A program made the translations under genes and the position numbers. From NCBI GenBank assembly GCA_023014335.1, contig JAECYW010000005.1:868001-932000 (forward strand): DNA of 64,000 nucleotides, given 5' to 3'. The notes beneath the pieces were generated by a model that was given only the letters and a program-made list of their open reading frames with translations, searched no databases and was not told where the DNA came from. This DNA comes from Galerina marginata (Eukaryota; Basidiomycota; Agaricomycetes; Agaricales; Galerinaceae). Shown here one piece after another: positions 21,880-32,520 of this stretch; the first letter of the stretch is position 1; each line of letters begins with the position of its first letter.

Positions 21880-22680
21880 TCAAAGGACATGTCGCAATAG
21901 CGGGTGCATGGACGGCGTGTCAATTGGGCACAGCATATTGGTGTTGATCTCGATGCAAGAGACAACAAATTCTTCTATGGATAAGGGTACGAGGACGTCC
22001 GTCCAAAGAAGTGAGCGACGCGCTCGTCGGCTATGATGTTGCGCAGGACCACGGGATCTGTGAAGGGTGTACATGTCAAAAAGCGATAGAGAAGATAACA
22101 AGGGAAAATCGGAAGGAAGTTAAATAGTGACAGAGTGTGAATGCGAGTGCGCATAGATAGAAGGGGTATTCAAGAAATGAAATCCTTACCTCATAATCAT
22201 TCTGCTCGTGAGTGGCTTTAAATGGCTCTGTCTCCAACTTTTGCCCCGCCACCATGCCTTCGTTGGCCAAGAACAAGAACTTCACTGCCAAGTTAGAAGT
22301 ACGAGTTCATATTAGCCAAACACACGAAATTTACATTTACTAGTATGCATATGAGCAAGGGTCAAACTTACGAAGATGTCGCCGCTTCTTCATACGCTTT
22401 CGAATGCCCCACTCCATTCAGCGAGCCCGCAGGTTTGCATACAATCTATCGGAGAGAAGATAGGCCTGCATTATAAGATGTCTTGAATTAGAAATGAGAC
22501 GAAAACACGCCTTTCGACCCGCTTCTCAATGGTCCCATCCCTCCAATGGGATCTTGGGATCTTCTCCAGCTGCACCCCATGTTCTCGCTCAAACTCTTGC
22601 AAGGTCAGTTCTGTCATATTGGCGAACTTTGTACTCGTTCCAGTAGGCTATAAAAGCGAGAGATATCACAATGATGATAG
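21880..22680 (-). other. Unresolved coding remnant, possibly multi-exon
   Basis: Several minus-strand segments have coding character and good splice signals: TELTLQEFEREHGVQLEKI near 22580-22640, ANEGMVAGQKLETEPFKA bounded by TTGGCAG and GAG|GTAAGG near 22185-22287, and LRNIIADERVAHFF near 22000-22060. The last is followed, after a shift, by IEEFVVSCIE. Phases do not join into one frame. The last pair faintly recalls GNAT acetyltransferases (N-D-x-R-V..PYP), but I would not assign it. Confidence 0.25.
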
Positions 22681-22699
22681 AAGTAGGACAAGATGGAAT

Positions 22700-23930
22700 G
22701 TGGTGGCAAAGGTACATACCTCGCCGAGAACAGTACAAATCATACAAACGAAATAATGGAGACGACGAGGGAAATTGCATGTGGTAGGTGGACCCTCTTA
22801 AAGATGAACTCCAATAAATGGAGTCAGTAAGCCTCGAAATAGATAAAATAAGCCTCAAAAAACCGATGCCAATAGCGCGATGGAGACATACCTAGGATGG
22901 TGGCCGAACTTGTTGATCGTGAGGAGATCTAGTGGAGAGAAGCGTCAACTAAGGCCCGATTACCGTGTGTCACGTGATTATGATTGTGTCCACGACTCAG
23001 ACTTCGAAGTTCGAGTCTAGACGTCTAGACTCTCAGGCTCCTCTTGCGCGACGACCACCATGCAGCTTAGATAAACCTCTAGCTTTTTGTTTTGGATGCA
23101 CCACCTTATTCTACGTCTATCAAACTCCCTGAAAAATCCCGCCCAACGTGAGGGTCTTATTTTCTTGCGTCTCCCCAGGATTGCGTGCTGATTTTTTTGC
23201 CATAGAACAGGACGTTCGCCTTCGTTCCAGCGAATTTTTAGATTTTAGTGGCAATTTATGTACTTGACGCAACGCGCGTTCTTGGGCCTGGAGTCTCTCA
23301 AGCGTGACGACTTCCAGCAATATCTTCTCTGGCCTGATCCACTGTTGGGTTTATCGGGCCCTCGTTCATCTGAGCGGCTCTGATGAACTGAGGACCTGTA
23401 CCATTTTCCTTTATGATCTGAGTGTAGCGGAGGCGTTCACGAGAGGCCTCGATTTTGTGCTCGAGCTCGAGCTCGGCTTAATCGACAGTGGGTATGCACA
23501 GTATGCTTTATCGTGATTCTGCACTAATCTTGCTCTCTATTAGGTACCGTTGGGAATATCGTCAACCAATTGGAGACGCGGATTGGACGATCGTGGTTCA
23601 GCAGAATGAAGACCAACCAGGTCAGAATAATTGTACCTCACGGTGCTCGGGCGCGACGACCAACCATCCATGGAGGTCCCGACTGCTCTTCCCAGGACAC
23701 GATTAGCTGTGCGATTTTGATGACTTGACGCCGCCACTGTAGACATTTATTTTTCTGATGAAGCTGAGTTTACTTTCGGCGATCCAGAAACTCCGGCATC
23801 CACCTCTTCGCAACGGTTCGCTCTAGCTTCGAAGGTGTGATCTGTCCTCTTCTCTCCGTGATCCTTATCCAACTAATATTCCCAGTCATCCTCGGCAGTG
23901 TCTGAATATCCTGTAAGTTCATTTCTCCTG
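22700..23930. other. Stretch with no recognised gene
   Basis: Short frames only on either strand, with no domain, no terminal repeats and no match to the repeat families described here. Confidence 0.35.
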
Positions 23931-23959
23931 ACGCTGGATGTTCTTAGTTTCTCATCTGC

Positions 23960-24331
23960 GCATCAGTGCGAAGTACATGCTCGACATCATCGGAGCCGGC
24001 GCCACCGCGACCAGCCAACAGGACTGGTACGAGATATGGAAAGCGTCTCCGGAAGCGAAGCAAGTGCAAGACGAGATTGAGGCCATCCGTACCGAAGGCC
24101 GCAGTCGCCCGCTGAGCTCCGCTCCGAGTTCGCGACTTCGTGGTCATACCAAATGTGGGAGCTGCTCAATCGTGATGCTGAGGCCCATTGGAGGGATCCG
24201 ACATCTCTCATGGCCAAGCTCGTTCTAAACGCTGTCGGAGGACTTGTTATTGGGTTTACGTTCTTACGCTGGAGGCATTTACTCACTGATTCAACTTTGG
24301 GCGATCTTCATGTCCACTATCCTGAGGTAAC
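23960..24331 (+). pseudogene. PDR-type ABC transporter (ABCG) fragment
   Basis: KYMLDIIGAGATATSQQDWY, then EIWKASPEAKQVQDEIEAI, is the linker after the first nucleotide-binding domain of fungal pleiotropic drug resistance transporters. A frameshift near 24114 moves the match to another frame: FATSWSYQMWELLNRDAEA, HWRDPTSLMAKLVLN and the start of a membrane helix. A second shift near 24275 leads to LIQLWAIFMSTIL, also expected. Everything else of the roughly 1,400-residue protein is missing. Intact homologues export drugs and fungicides across the plasma membrane. This one cannot. Confidence 0.87.
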
Positions 24332-24457
24332 TTTTCTCTGCCATTTCTACGCATCTAGTGACAACCCTCCCAGCGTACCTCTCTCGAATCACTCCAAGTA
24401 CCCTTCATCAACGTGCGCGAGATACCCTCTAAAAGGTCGTGAGAATAAAAAAATTTC

Positions 24458-24880
24458 CGTCGTCAGTGCTGAATACCATTTTCAGCCTTTTTCTTTTTCT
24501 CACCTTCTTGAGTGGTCGTTCCAGCTTTCATGGATTTATTGGTGTGGCTGCATTGGGATAGCCCTCTGCAGCACCTTAATATCTGCCAACGGCGTTGACC
24601 CAACCCTTTCGTTTCTGCAATGCGTCCACCCTTTCCGGTGTCGGTGTTTCTGTAACTTGAAGCACATTCAGTTCCACCGGGATAGTCTGAAACACCCTTC
24701 ACTCAAAATTTCAAATTTTCAAATAGATTCGAGAGACTAACATCGGTCTATACTGCTTTTGCACTGGGATAGCCCTCTGCAATTCCCTTATATCGACCCT
24801 CAATCTCAACTCAGCGTGTAGGCTCGCCCAACCCTTTCCAGCTTTTCATATCTTTCGATATGCATGTTACATCGAAACAA
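24458..24880 (+). repeat. GGGATAGCCC repeat family, array A (two units)
   Basis: Two units about 207 bp apart are centred on TGCATTGGGATAGCCCTCTG (24551) and TGCACTGGGATAGCCCTCTG (24758). The region from TTTCAGCCTTTTTCTTTTTC to CATCGAAACAACCC is nearly the same as 31280-31690, with a few substitutions and small indels. The frames are closed. The element is dispersed and matches no known transposon class I recognise. Confidence 0.85.
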
Positions 24881-27131
24881 CCCTCGGGGACCAGCAAATT
24901 TCAAAACGCAGGATTATCGGCTATCGCGAGTGGCTACAGGTGCGCAATAATCATTCTCGGGCGCTCGTGTATCGTATTAATGACTCACTTGGTTGTTCGT
25001 TGTGATTAGCTTTGCGACTGCGTGGCGTAACGCAATCTAAGATCAGCCGAATCTCTTCAAGAGCTAAGCTGATACTCGACGATGACATTGAGCTGCTCCG
25101 CACTTTCATTTGCTCAGGTCTGGAAGAAGCATCAGGATCCTCATCTTGACAATGGTCGGAATCGCAAGGAGGGAGTTTCTGGTGTGCATAAGGGCAACGA
25201 AATTACGACGGCTAATCATAAGTAAATATATTTAAGCTGCGACAAAGATGAGGGAGATCCTGAAGCTGCAGTGCTGGGTATGACGAGTTTGGTCAGACTA
25301 TTTGGAGTCAGTCTTGTATTTCATGTTTCTAACCAAACCAGCTAATAATTTCTTGCGCTTTGAAACGACGTCAACATCGAAATAGCTTACGCCGGGCTCG
25401 TACTCGGATTGAAGGACGGAGTGTATCACCACTCGACGAGACGACGGTGAGCTTTCATTGGATACCAAAGGTAGTTCTTACTCCTCCCTTATCAAAATCA
25501 AACGTGTAACTTACATTTCATAGGCCCTATCTGTACCTTCGAAGATACCAATTCAACGTGTGCCATGCTTCAGTGTGGAGGGGGGCATGTTCTAATTAAG
25601 GGCTGAGTCATGCGGGTGGAAAGTACGTCTTGAATTTTTGCTCCCATTGACTGCACTTACTCGCCATTTGTAGAGATAACGACGTACGCATTCTAAGCAC
25701 CCGCAAGAGGACCCGCACATTTCGAGCGGATAGTGATCTGACAAAACAGCAACATGCCGGATCTGAATCTGACAGGCTTGCTAGGTCAATTTTTCGTTTC
25801 TTTCTTCAATTAAGCTTATTCAGAACTTGTAGGGACCCGAACAACGACGCCGATATCGTCAGGGAGGGCTCCGATGGGTAGGAGCAACAGCAGGTGGGGA
25901 GAATATGCTGTGATTTTATGAATCGGCATTTGCTCTGGCCAGATAGTAAGGTTTCCACTGAGTTTTCATTTCAAGGTAGGTTTCTTATAGATTCTGCCAT
26001 TCGCCAGGCCGACTCACAGCTCGTAGATTCCGTGGTTCAAGTGACTCCGATCTCTCGAGGGTAGGAGGGCGTGGATTTCGGATGAGACGATGGGTGGGGT
26101 TCGTTGTCGTTGCGAGCTTGTCTACTCTACTTCCTCCCACCTATTGCTTATCCCCTGAAAGGCCTATTCACTTCACCTCATCGCTGCTGCTCCAAAACGC
26201 CACCACCAACCTCTCTCTATGTTGCCTCCGCCTCTGGAGCTACGCAACGGTCCTGAGATGGCGGGAGACGCAGCAGCAGCAGCACAGCAGTGCTCGGATA
26301 CAGCGATGCAAAGGTGACGAAGCAGCAGTTCATGCTGCTTCTGCTCGGATAAGAGGAAGCCAACGCAGCCGTCCACCTAGTTTGGCAGGCGGCATTGTCC
26401 TTCAGACATCGCCGTGGGCTGGCGGAGGTTGCGGGCGTGGCAGAGGGCGAGTCTGCCTCTGATGCTCGCTGACCCATTCTAGACCTATCTCCCAGCTCGC
26501 TCCCAAGTCACTGTGATTAGTGATGTAATGTACCGACGACAGGTCTCGGGAAACAGGTGCAGCGGCAAGCTACATGGCCGACCACCACGCCAGCAGCACC
26601 AGCCCTTGTCACCCGCGCGGCAACCTACCAGCCGATGCTATCCCTCACTGCAGCATCCGACTAAGTACGTACAAACACCTTGGCGAGACGAGGTATACTG
26701 CTGTGACGTCTTATTTTCTCGCGATTCCCTTGAAGGCATGACGTGCGTGTCAAACTGCCTGTACATGTATGTTCGAGTATGTTCGTCCCGCGTGTGTCGA
26801 CGAGCGAATCGATGCCTGTATATTTGCATGTTTCCGTTGGGAATAGAATTTTTTTTAAAATATCCGTTTCTTTTGTAAATAGGAATGCTTTTTCCCTGCC
26901 TGTTTATAAATCATACATTATATACATTTACATGGGATACATGAAAGTGAAAATATGAGTTCTATGTACCTACTACCAACAACAATCCTTCAGAATTTTC
27001 ACTCCGTTAACCGGTTGGCTCGGATGACATAAGTGTCCCGTGACTGGTGGGAGTCTGATCAATCAGTTACTGATGACTCGAGAGTCGACGAGATACGACT
27101 TCAAGACTTGACTTCTCTCATTGAGTCTAAA
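24881..27131. other. Stretch with no recognised gene
   Basis: Many GT..AG-like signals occur around 25000-26000 but no frame of use. A CAG-rich stretch (about 26267-26291) gives a Gln/Ser low-complexity frame. A T-rich patch with TATATACATTTACATG lies near 26910-26940. Confidence 0.35.
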
Positions 27132-29016
27132 ATGAGCAAAAGTGAGTTAATGTCCCCACAGCTTTACTTAAAGATACTCACATCACAATAGGAACTCGTA
27201 CTAATTCCGAAGTTGCTGGCGAATCGTCTGCGACTCCTCATGTAAATGCTGACGTCGACAACAATGTCGACAACCGTACAAGACAGCAACGGAAACGACA
27301 ACGTGCCTACTTGGGCCGAAAAGCCAGGCGAGAAGACGACGATCAGATGACCCAACTTATCAATGAACTTGTTCGTACAAAAATTGACGCAGCTCTAAAT
27401 GACGTACATGCTGCTTTCCTTGAAACTTGTCACCAACTTGGCTCATTTCTGAACTAGGCCAGGAAACAATACTCAGAGGAGGAAGAAAAAAGATGGCAGC
27501 AGCAAATTAAAGACATGGTTAAAAATGTATGTGTTATCTATTATCTATTGAATGCTGTCATGATCCATAAACCACAACTAACAATGTTAGGTCATTGGAG
27601 ACCTTCTTCCTGTTGGAGAAAAAGTCCACATCCACCTCATAAAAAAAAAACTTGATTTATTCCAGCAACTAAAGTTTTTAGAGCAGGAAACCAACGAGCC
27701 AATAAAAATGAATGATCCTGCTTTTATTCAGTTAGGAATGCAATGGATACATATGCCAGGATTACATGTGGGCATTGATGAAGTTGGTGCTGATGAAAAC
27801 CCCGACCAAGATGTCATTGTATTTATGGTACAGATCAAGTAAGTAAACTATTATTTCATCAGTTAAACTGGAAGCTAAATATTTGATGATGCAAACCAGA
27901 CCATTTGAATGGGAAACCCCAACACAACTCCAAAATTCTGATTGCATGACTGTGCTTGGTACGCTGATGGATTGGACATTGGCTGTCCCACCAGTGCAGA
28001 ACAATGGTGCCCATAATGCATGTTTTTTTCTTTCTGTTTTTAAACTTTCTAACCCTCATATATAGCGACCAAATGTTCAGGATAAAAACCTCCTCACCCC
28101 TGAAAATACACCAGAAGAACATGAACAAGATATATTTTCAGCAAAAAGCCTACGGAAAAAACTGGGTGCAATGTTTGGGCTAGGTTGGCATGCATCAATG
28201 GAAAAGAATGTTGATTTGCCTTCTTATGCTTCACGGTCGAGCAATACTGCAAAGGCAATGTATGTTCATTGTTGCATTCAAATGATATGCCTTGACTTTG
28301 AAATACATCTTAGTTATCAGAGTTGCCTACCAAACTTACCCAAAGTTGCTGATTTTTACCGTCGTGGGCTATGTAGTATACATCCAAAAGCCCATTCAGT
28401 AATGGAGGACACTGCATCAATGTAAGTATTCCTGTATTCTTCTGAAATTTAAATCAATTAAATCAAATCCAGAAACAAAGTTCCATCTTTTGGTGATGCA
28501 ATATTTGATGGGATGTCTCTAGACCACCCCTTTGCCAATTGCCTGACAATTACTAGGGACGACTTTGCCAATTTTCTGCACTGTGACCGTGATCATCTGC
28601 CAATTGCCTATGGTCTATGGTGGCCAGCCTATTTTGATTCTGATCAAAAGCACTTCTTATTACATCAAGATTTTGATCATGACAAGATACATGGTGGAGG
28701 CTTCATATGGGGGGAGTATGGGATTGGTGTTGATTTTAATCGGTATTTTTTCTCTTCATCTCATGAAGGCTTATTTCTAAAGGACTGCAGTTGTTTGGGA
28801 CTTGTTGAAATTTATTGGAGAGGCAAAGTAGACCAACATGCAACTTTACAAAGCAGCAGTGACGACTGTGCAACACGGTTTGGCACCTCAATACAGATGA
28901 CTCAAACAGGACTTAATGCCTGTAAAAAGTTCTGGGAACGAGGAGCAAAACAAGAAAGGCTAGTTACAATGCAGCAGAGAAGTCAACCAAAGAAAAGAGG
29001 AAAAAATAAATCTTGA
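27132..29016 (+). CDS. TET/JBP-like 2-oxoglutarate/Fe(II) dioxygenase
   Basis: Eight exons can be joined in phase: 27132-27141, 27192-27403, 27458-27526, 27591-27838, 27900-27993, 28066-28421, 28473-28742 and 28791-29016. They encode about 494 residues. The last intron (48 nt, GTATTT..TGCAG, branch CTAAAG) is a multiple of three and stop-free, so it is easily missed. The N-terminus is basic (RQQRKRQRAYLGRKARR, nuclear-type). The C-terminal domain carries the double-stranded beta-helix ligands: FLHCDRDH (H366, D368), GGGFIWGEYGIGVDF, the distal His in VDQHATLQ (H436), and TRFGTSIQ (R449, expected to bind 2-oxoglutarate). This matches the fungal TET/JBP branch, whose characterised relatives oxidise 5-methylcytosine or thymine in DNA. 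All ligands are present, so activity is plausible. The donor of exon 5 (CCA|GTGCAG) is the least certain junction. Confidence 0.85.
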
Positions 29017-29275
29017 TGCATACTGATCTGTGCATCTTGTATCACTTGCTTTACTTTACTTCATGTACACATACTCCCTTTGCTCCAGACCCCCTTGCTA
29101 TCCTGCTCAGTATTTGGCACATATATCGCCCATATCAGTATCATCAATCCAACATCTGTATATCCATAGTACACCTAAGTAGGTTATGGGCCCCAAACCT
29201 GTATCTAACCTCAACATTCTTACCTCAAAATCCCTTTTCTTATCTCTATCAATCACAATCATACTGCCATTGAAA
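29017..29275. other. 3' flank of the dioxygenase gene
   Basis: Short T/C/A-rich stretch between the dioxygenase stop codon and the copia relic, with no coding content. It presumably includes the 3' untranslated region. Confidence 0.4.
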
Positions 29276-30050
29276 TGACTACCTCTAAACTTGCAGATGA
29301 CTTCATGCAGGTGCCAAGGCTAAACGATGATGATGGCAAGAACTGGGTCATCTACAAGGCTGAGATCCTAGGGTCCGTTGATGCTCGCAGCTACCATGAA
29401 TATGTGACAGAACAGCCATAGCTCCCAGTGACATGATTGCACAGACTGACCTTCACAGATTCTGGTGCTCAAAGCTGACGAGAAAAGGGTGGACTAGACT
29501 GTAAGAAGGATTTGCAAATCTGGAAACAAGGGGAAGCTATTGCCAAACAACAAAATGAAAAATGTAAATGTAAATGTATTCACTTTTTATGAAAGCTTGC
29601 TGCAAGCCTTTAGTCAGAGCAGTGGGTCGAAATGCAATGGCAAAAACACCTTCCGACAACGACTTCTATTCCATCATTGTCAGCTCGCTACCGCCGTCTT
29701 ACCATCTCCTTTCTCCATCGGCGCGACATCCAGTGTTCCTGGCAAAACCCTTGTCCCCTGACGAGTTGATGCGTGCCGTGACAGATAAATTCAATCGTTG
29801 CATAATAAACGGAAAAAGGCCGAAGGACGAGAACGAGGCGTTCTACTCCAGTGACTCATGGAAGGGCGAAGAGGTGGAGGAGGTTCGAAGTGGGATGCTG
29901 AAAACTTCAACTGCGGCAAGCGCGACCATTTTCAAGCCGATTAATGTGCTCAAGGCGGAGGGGCAGGGACTGACATGAGGAGGGAAGGACAAGGAAAGCT
30001 CGAATACGGCTGCGGCAGCGACAGCCAAAGCCGACAAGGAGGAAGAGGCC
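29276..30050 (+). pseudogene. Decayed Ty1/copia gag
   Basis: An ATG at 29276 opens SKLADDFMQVPRLNDDDGKN and NWVIYKAEILGSVDARSYH, the usual copia Gag start, then a stop. After lesions, FYSIIVSSLPPSYHLLSPSA and DELMRAVTDKFNR follow near 29670-29800. A degenerate zinc knuckle is readable in another frame near 29905-29950 (C-G-K-R-D-H...C with a stop inside), and KDKESSNTAAA follows. Order and spacing fit a basidiomycete copia Gag. No protease, integrase or reverse transcriptase can be recognised further on. Confidence 0.75.
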
Positions 30051-31129
30051 GCGTGGTTCGCTTTGACAGAAGTACTTGAAGACTGCTTGGAGGACCCTGA
30101 TGTTATTTCTGAAGGCATACTCTCCTCTGTCACCCACGACAGACCTGATATCCGACGAGTCAGACGGTGACCACGAGATGCTGGGAGCGGACGAGACTAC
30201 AGATGAGGAGAGTGGAAGTGAGAGTGAAGCGTGACAATGGGAGTTTGGATGAGGAGGACGAGTCGATGCCGGGGCTAATGGATGTGTCAGATTGGGAAGA
30301 CAACAGGACAACGAGGACCGTAACTCACGTTTCACCCCAGGCTATGTGCCCCGCTTCGACTCTGCCGCACCTAACACCATCCAATCTAACTCCGGTGCTC
30401 CGATGTCGTGTTTCCGGCCCGGTTTGCTTCCTATTACTTTCGACGAACTCGTCGAGATCACTGTAGCAGGCCGTATCTTCCCAGGACCTGGTGGCCAAGG
30501 CGTCAGTGAAACGCTGTTGAGCGTGAATGAGCAGGACAGGATTGAACCTCAGTTTGCTCGGGAAGTTGAGAAGGGATCAGCGACAAATGCGCGAATAATT
30601 ACCCTATCATTGACAGGTCGTGGACTGACCAAATAGCACCAGCACCAAAGGGAGGCCGACTGCGACAAGAAATATTCGTCAGTCTCGAGGGGAAGTTTGG
30701 GAATGGAGTTGGTGAGACGTGTGCCGACGAACCTGTTATGAACTACTGAAGGCACACCGACTGGTGTTACGTAAGTCCAATGAGAAGTATGGATAATTTG
30801 CTAGCATGAGGCGTCGAAGCAGTGAGACGAGAACAAGGCCGAACTCGGGAGGTGGTGGTTGAAGGAAGAGGGACCGAGAAAGATCTGGTAATTAAATGTT
30901 TGTGCCTTCACTGGGCAAAGGCGTTCCCGAGAAAGAGAACATTAATATTCGCATATGTGCTTACTCGATTAGAAGCTTAAGGTCTAAGGCCTAAGGACTC
31001 GGAGACGACTCGGATAGCGAGTGAAGTGATCGCCTGGTGGACGCTGTGAGCGGGTGCCTTATTTGGTTCAGCTATCACCGCCAAACACGCTTGGCTCCGT
31101 CGCCTCGCCCAACTTCCTGGTTCGCTGAA
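30051..31129. other. Probable continuation of decayed element, no gene
   Basis: Acidic Glu/Asp/Ser-rich frames near 30130-30300 and a frame ending near 30636 may be remnants of the copia polyprotein linker, but no motif is convincing. The remainder to 31129 holds nothing I recognise. Confidence 0.3.
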
Positions 31130-31690
31130 GTTCTGTGCATCGGGATAGCCCTTTGCAAGTTTTTTCTGTATTGCTTATATTTCTACACCTGGACAACGTC
31201 CTACCACCCTCTATATGTTTCTCTCAGGTCAGTGTGTTGTTTGTTTTTCCGTCGTCACTGCTGAGGTGACTATCCAAGTTTTCAGCCTTTTTCTTTTTCT
31301 CCACTTCTTGAGTGGCCATTCCAGCTTTCATGGTACTTTATTGGTGTAGCTGCATTGGGATAGCCCTCTGCAGCACCTTAATATCTGCCAACGGCGTTGA
31401 CCCAACCCTTTCGTTTCTGCAATGTGTCCGGTGTTGGTGTTTCTGTAACTTGAAGCACATTCAAGTACTTTCCACCGAGATAGTCTGAAACACCCTTTAC
31501 TCAAAATTTCAAATAGATACGAGAGACTAACATCGGTCTTCTATACTGCTTTTGCACTGGGATAGCCCTCTGCAATTCCCTTATATTGACCCTCAGTCTC
31601 AACTCAGCGTGTCGGCTCGCCCAACCCTTTCCAGCTTTTCATGGTGCTTTCGAAATGCATTTTACATCGAAACGACCCTTGTGGGCTTTC
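31130..31690 (+). repeat. GGGATAGCCC repeat family, array B (three units)
   Basis: Three units start at about 31136 (..CCCTTTGCAAG), 31350 (..CCCTCTGCAGCACC) and 31553 (..CCCTCTGCAATTCC), spaced about 200-215 bp. Units 2 and 3 closely match array A. Unit order (TTTGCA type, GCAGCA type, GCAAT type) is the same as in array D, so an element of about 550 bp is the likely unit of dispersal. Confidence 0.85.
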
Positions 31691-32109
31691 AACCTCCTGG
31701 AAACCTTTGGAGTCGACGCTGGCGCTATCAAACTCCAGAAGCTGAAGACCAGAAGGAGCGAAGGAAACAGAAGGCGAATAAGTCGTTGGTTCGTAACCTT
31801 GGACCCTTCAACGAAATCTTGATTTCCTCCGTGTTGTCGTATACGTACATTATTATATTTCTGTATCTATATCTATCCCATATCTAAGGTCCTCGGAATA
31901 GTGGATCATGTTCTGGTCCCAAAATCACGGATTCCGATCACCGTACCAGGCAAGTATCAGGGCATTCTTTACCCTCCTTCCTACTCCTACCCCACTATGT
32001 CTCGCCTTCGCCTTTAGCTCTGTGTTCTCACCGAGACCACCCCCTGAAGCACTTTATCGTTTCAGGGAGTGCCATCCCCACATCAGATGCTGATACATAT
32101 TATTTATTG

Positions 32110-32520
32110 CGTTGTAGCTTGGTTGAAGCATACATATCTCTGCTTCCTCTGGACACATGTTTCTAGTCAGCGTCAGCGTGTTGTATGTTTCTCTGTCGCC
32201 AATGCTGAAAATCGTCTCGAGCTCGTCTTTTTTTCATTCCTGGTCAGCCATTCCGGCTTCAGTATCACAGGCCTTTGGTGGTATTGTTGCACCCGGACAG
32301 CCCTCTGCAGCAGTCTCATCTGCCAACGACATCGACTGCCTTTTCGCTCTTGTGTCGTTCTACCCCTTTTCAGTGTTTTCGTATGCATTTCCACCAAGAT
32401 AGTCCGAAGCTTTCTGTCCCGACCTTTGTCAAATGGATTCAAAAGCCTAATGTAGGCCTTCAATGTGGTATTTGCACTAGGATAACTAATGTCCTGAGAT
32501 TAATCCACCCTCTCGTGTCA
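32110..32520 (+). repeat. GGGATAGCCC repeat family, array C (diverged)
   Basis: A diverged copy: CCCGGACAGCCCTCTGCAGC at about 32293 and a damaged third unit (TTTGCACTAGGATAACTAA) near 32471. It shares longer blocks with array D than with array B, for example TTTCCACCAAGATAGTCC and GGCCTTCAATGTGGTATTTG. Confidence 0.75.
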
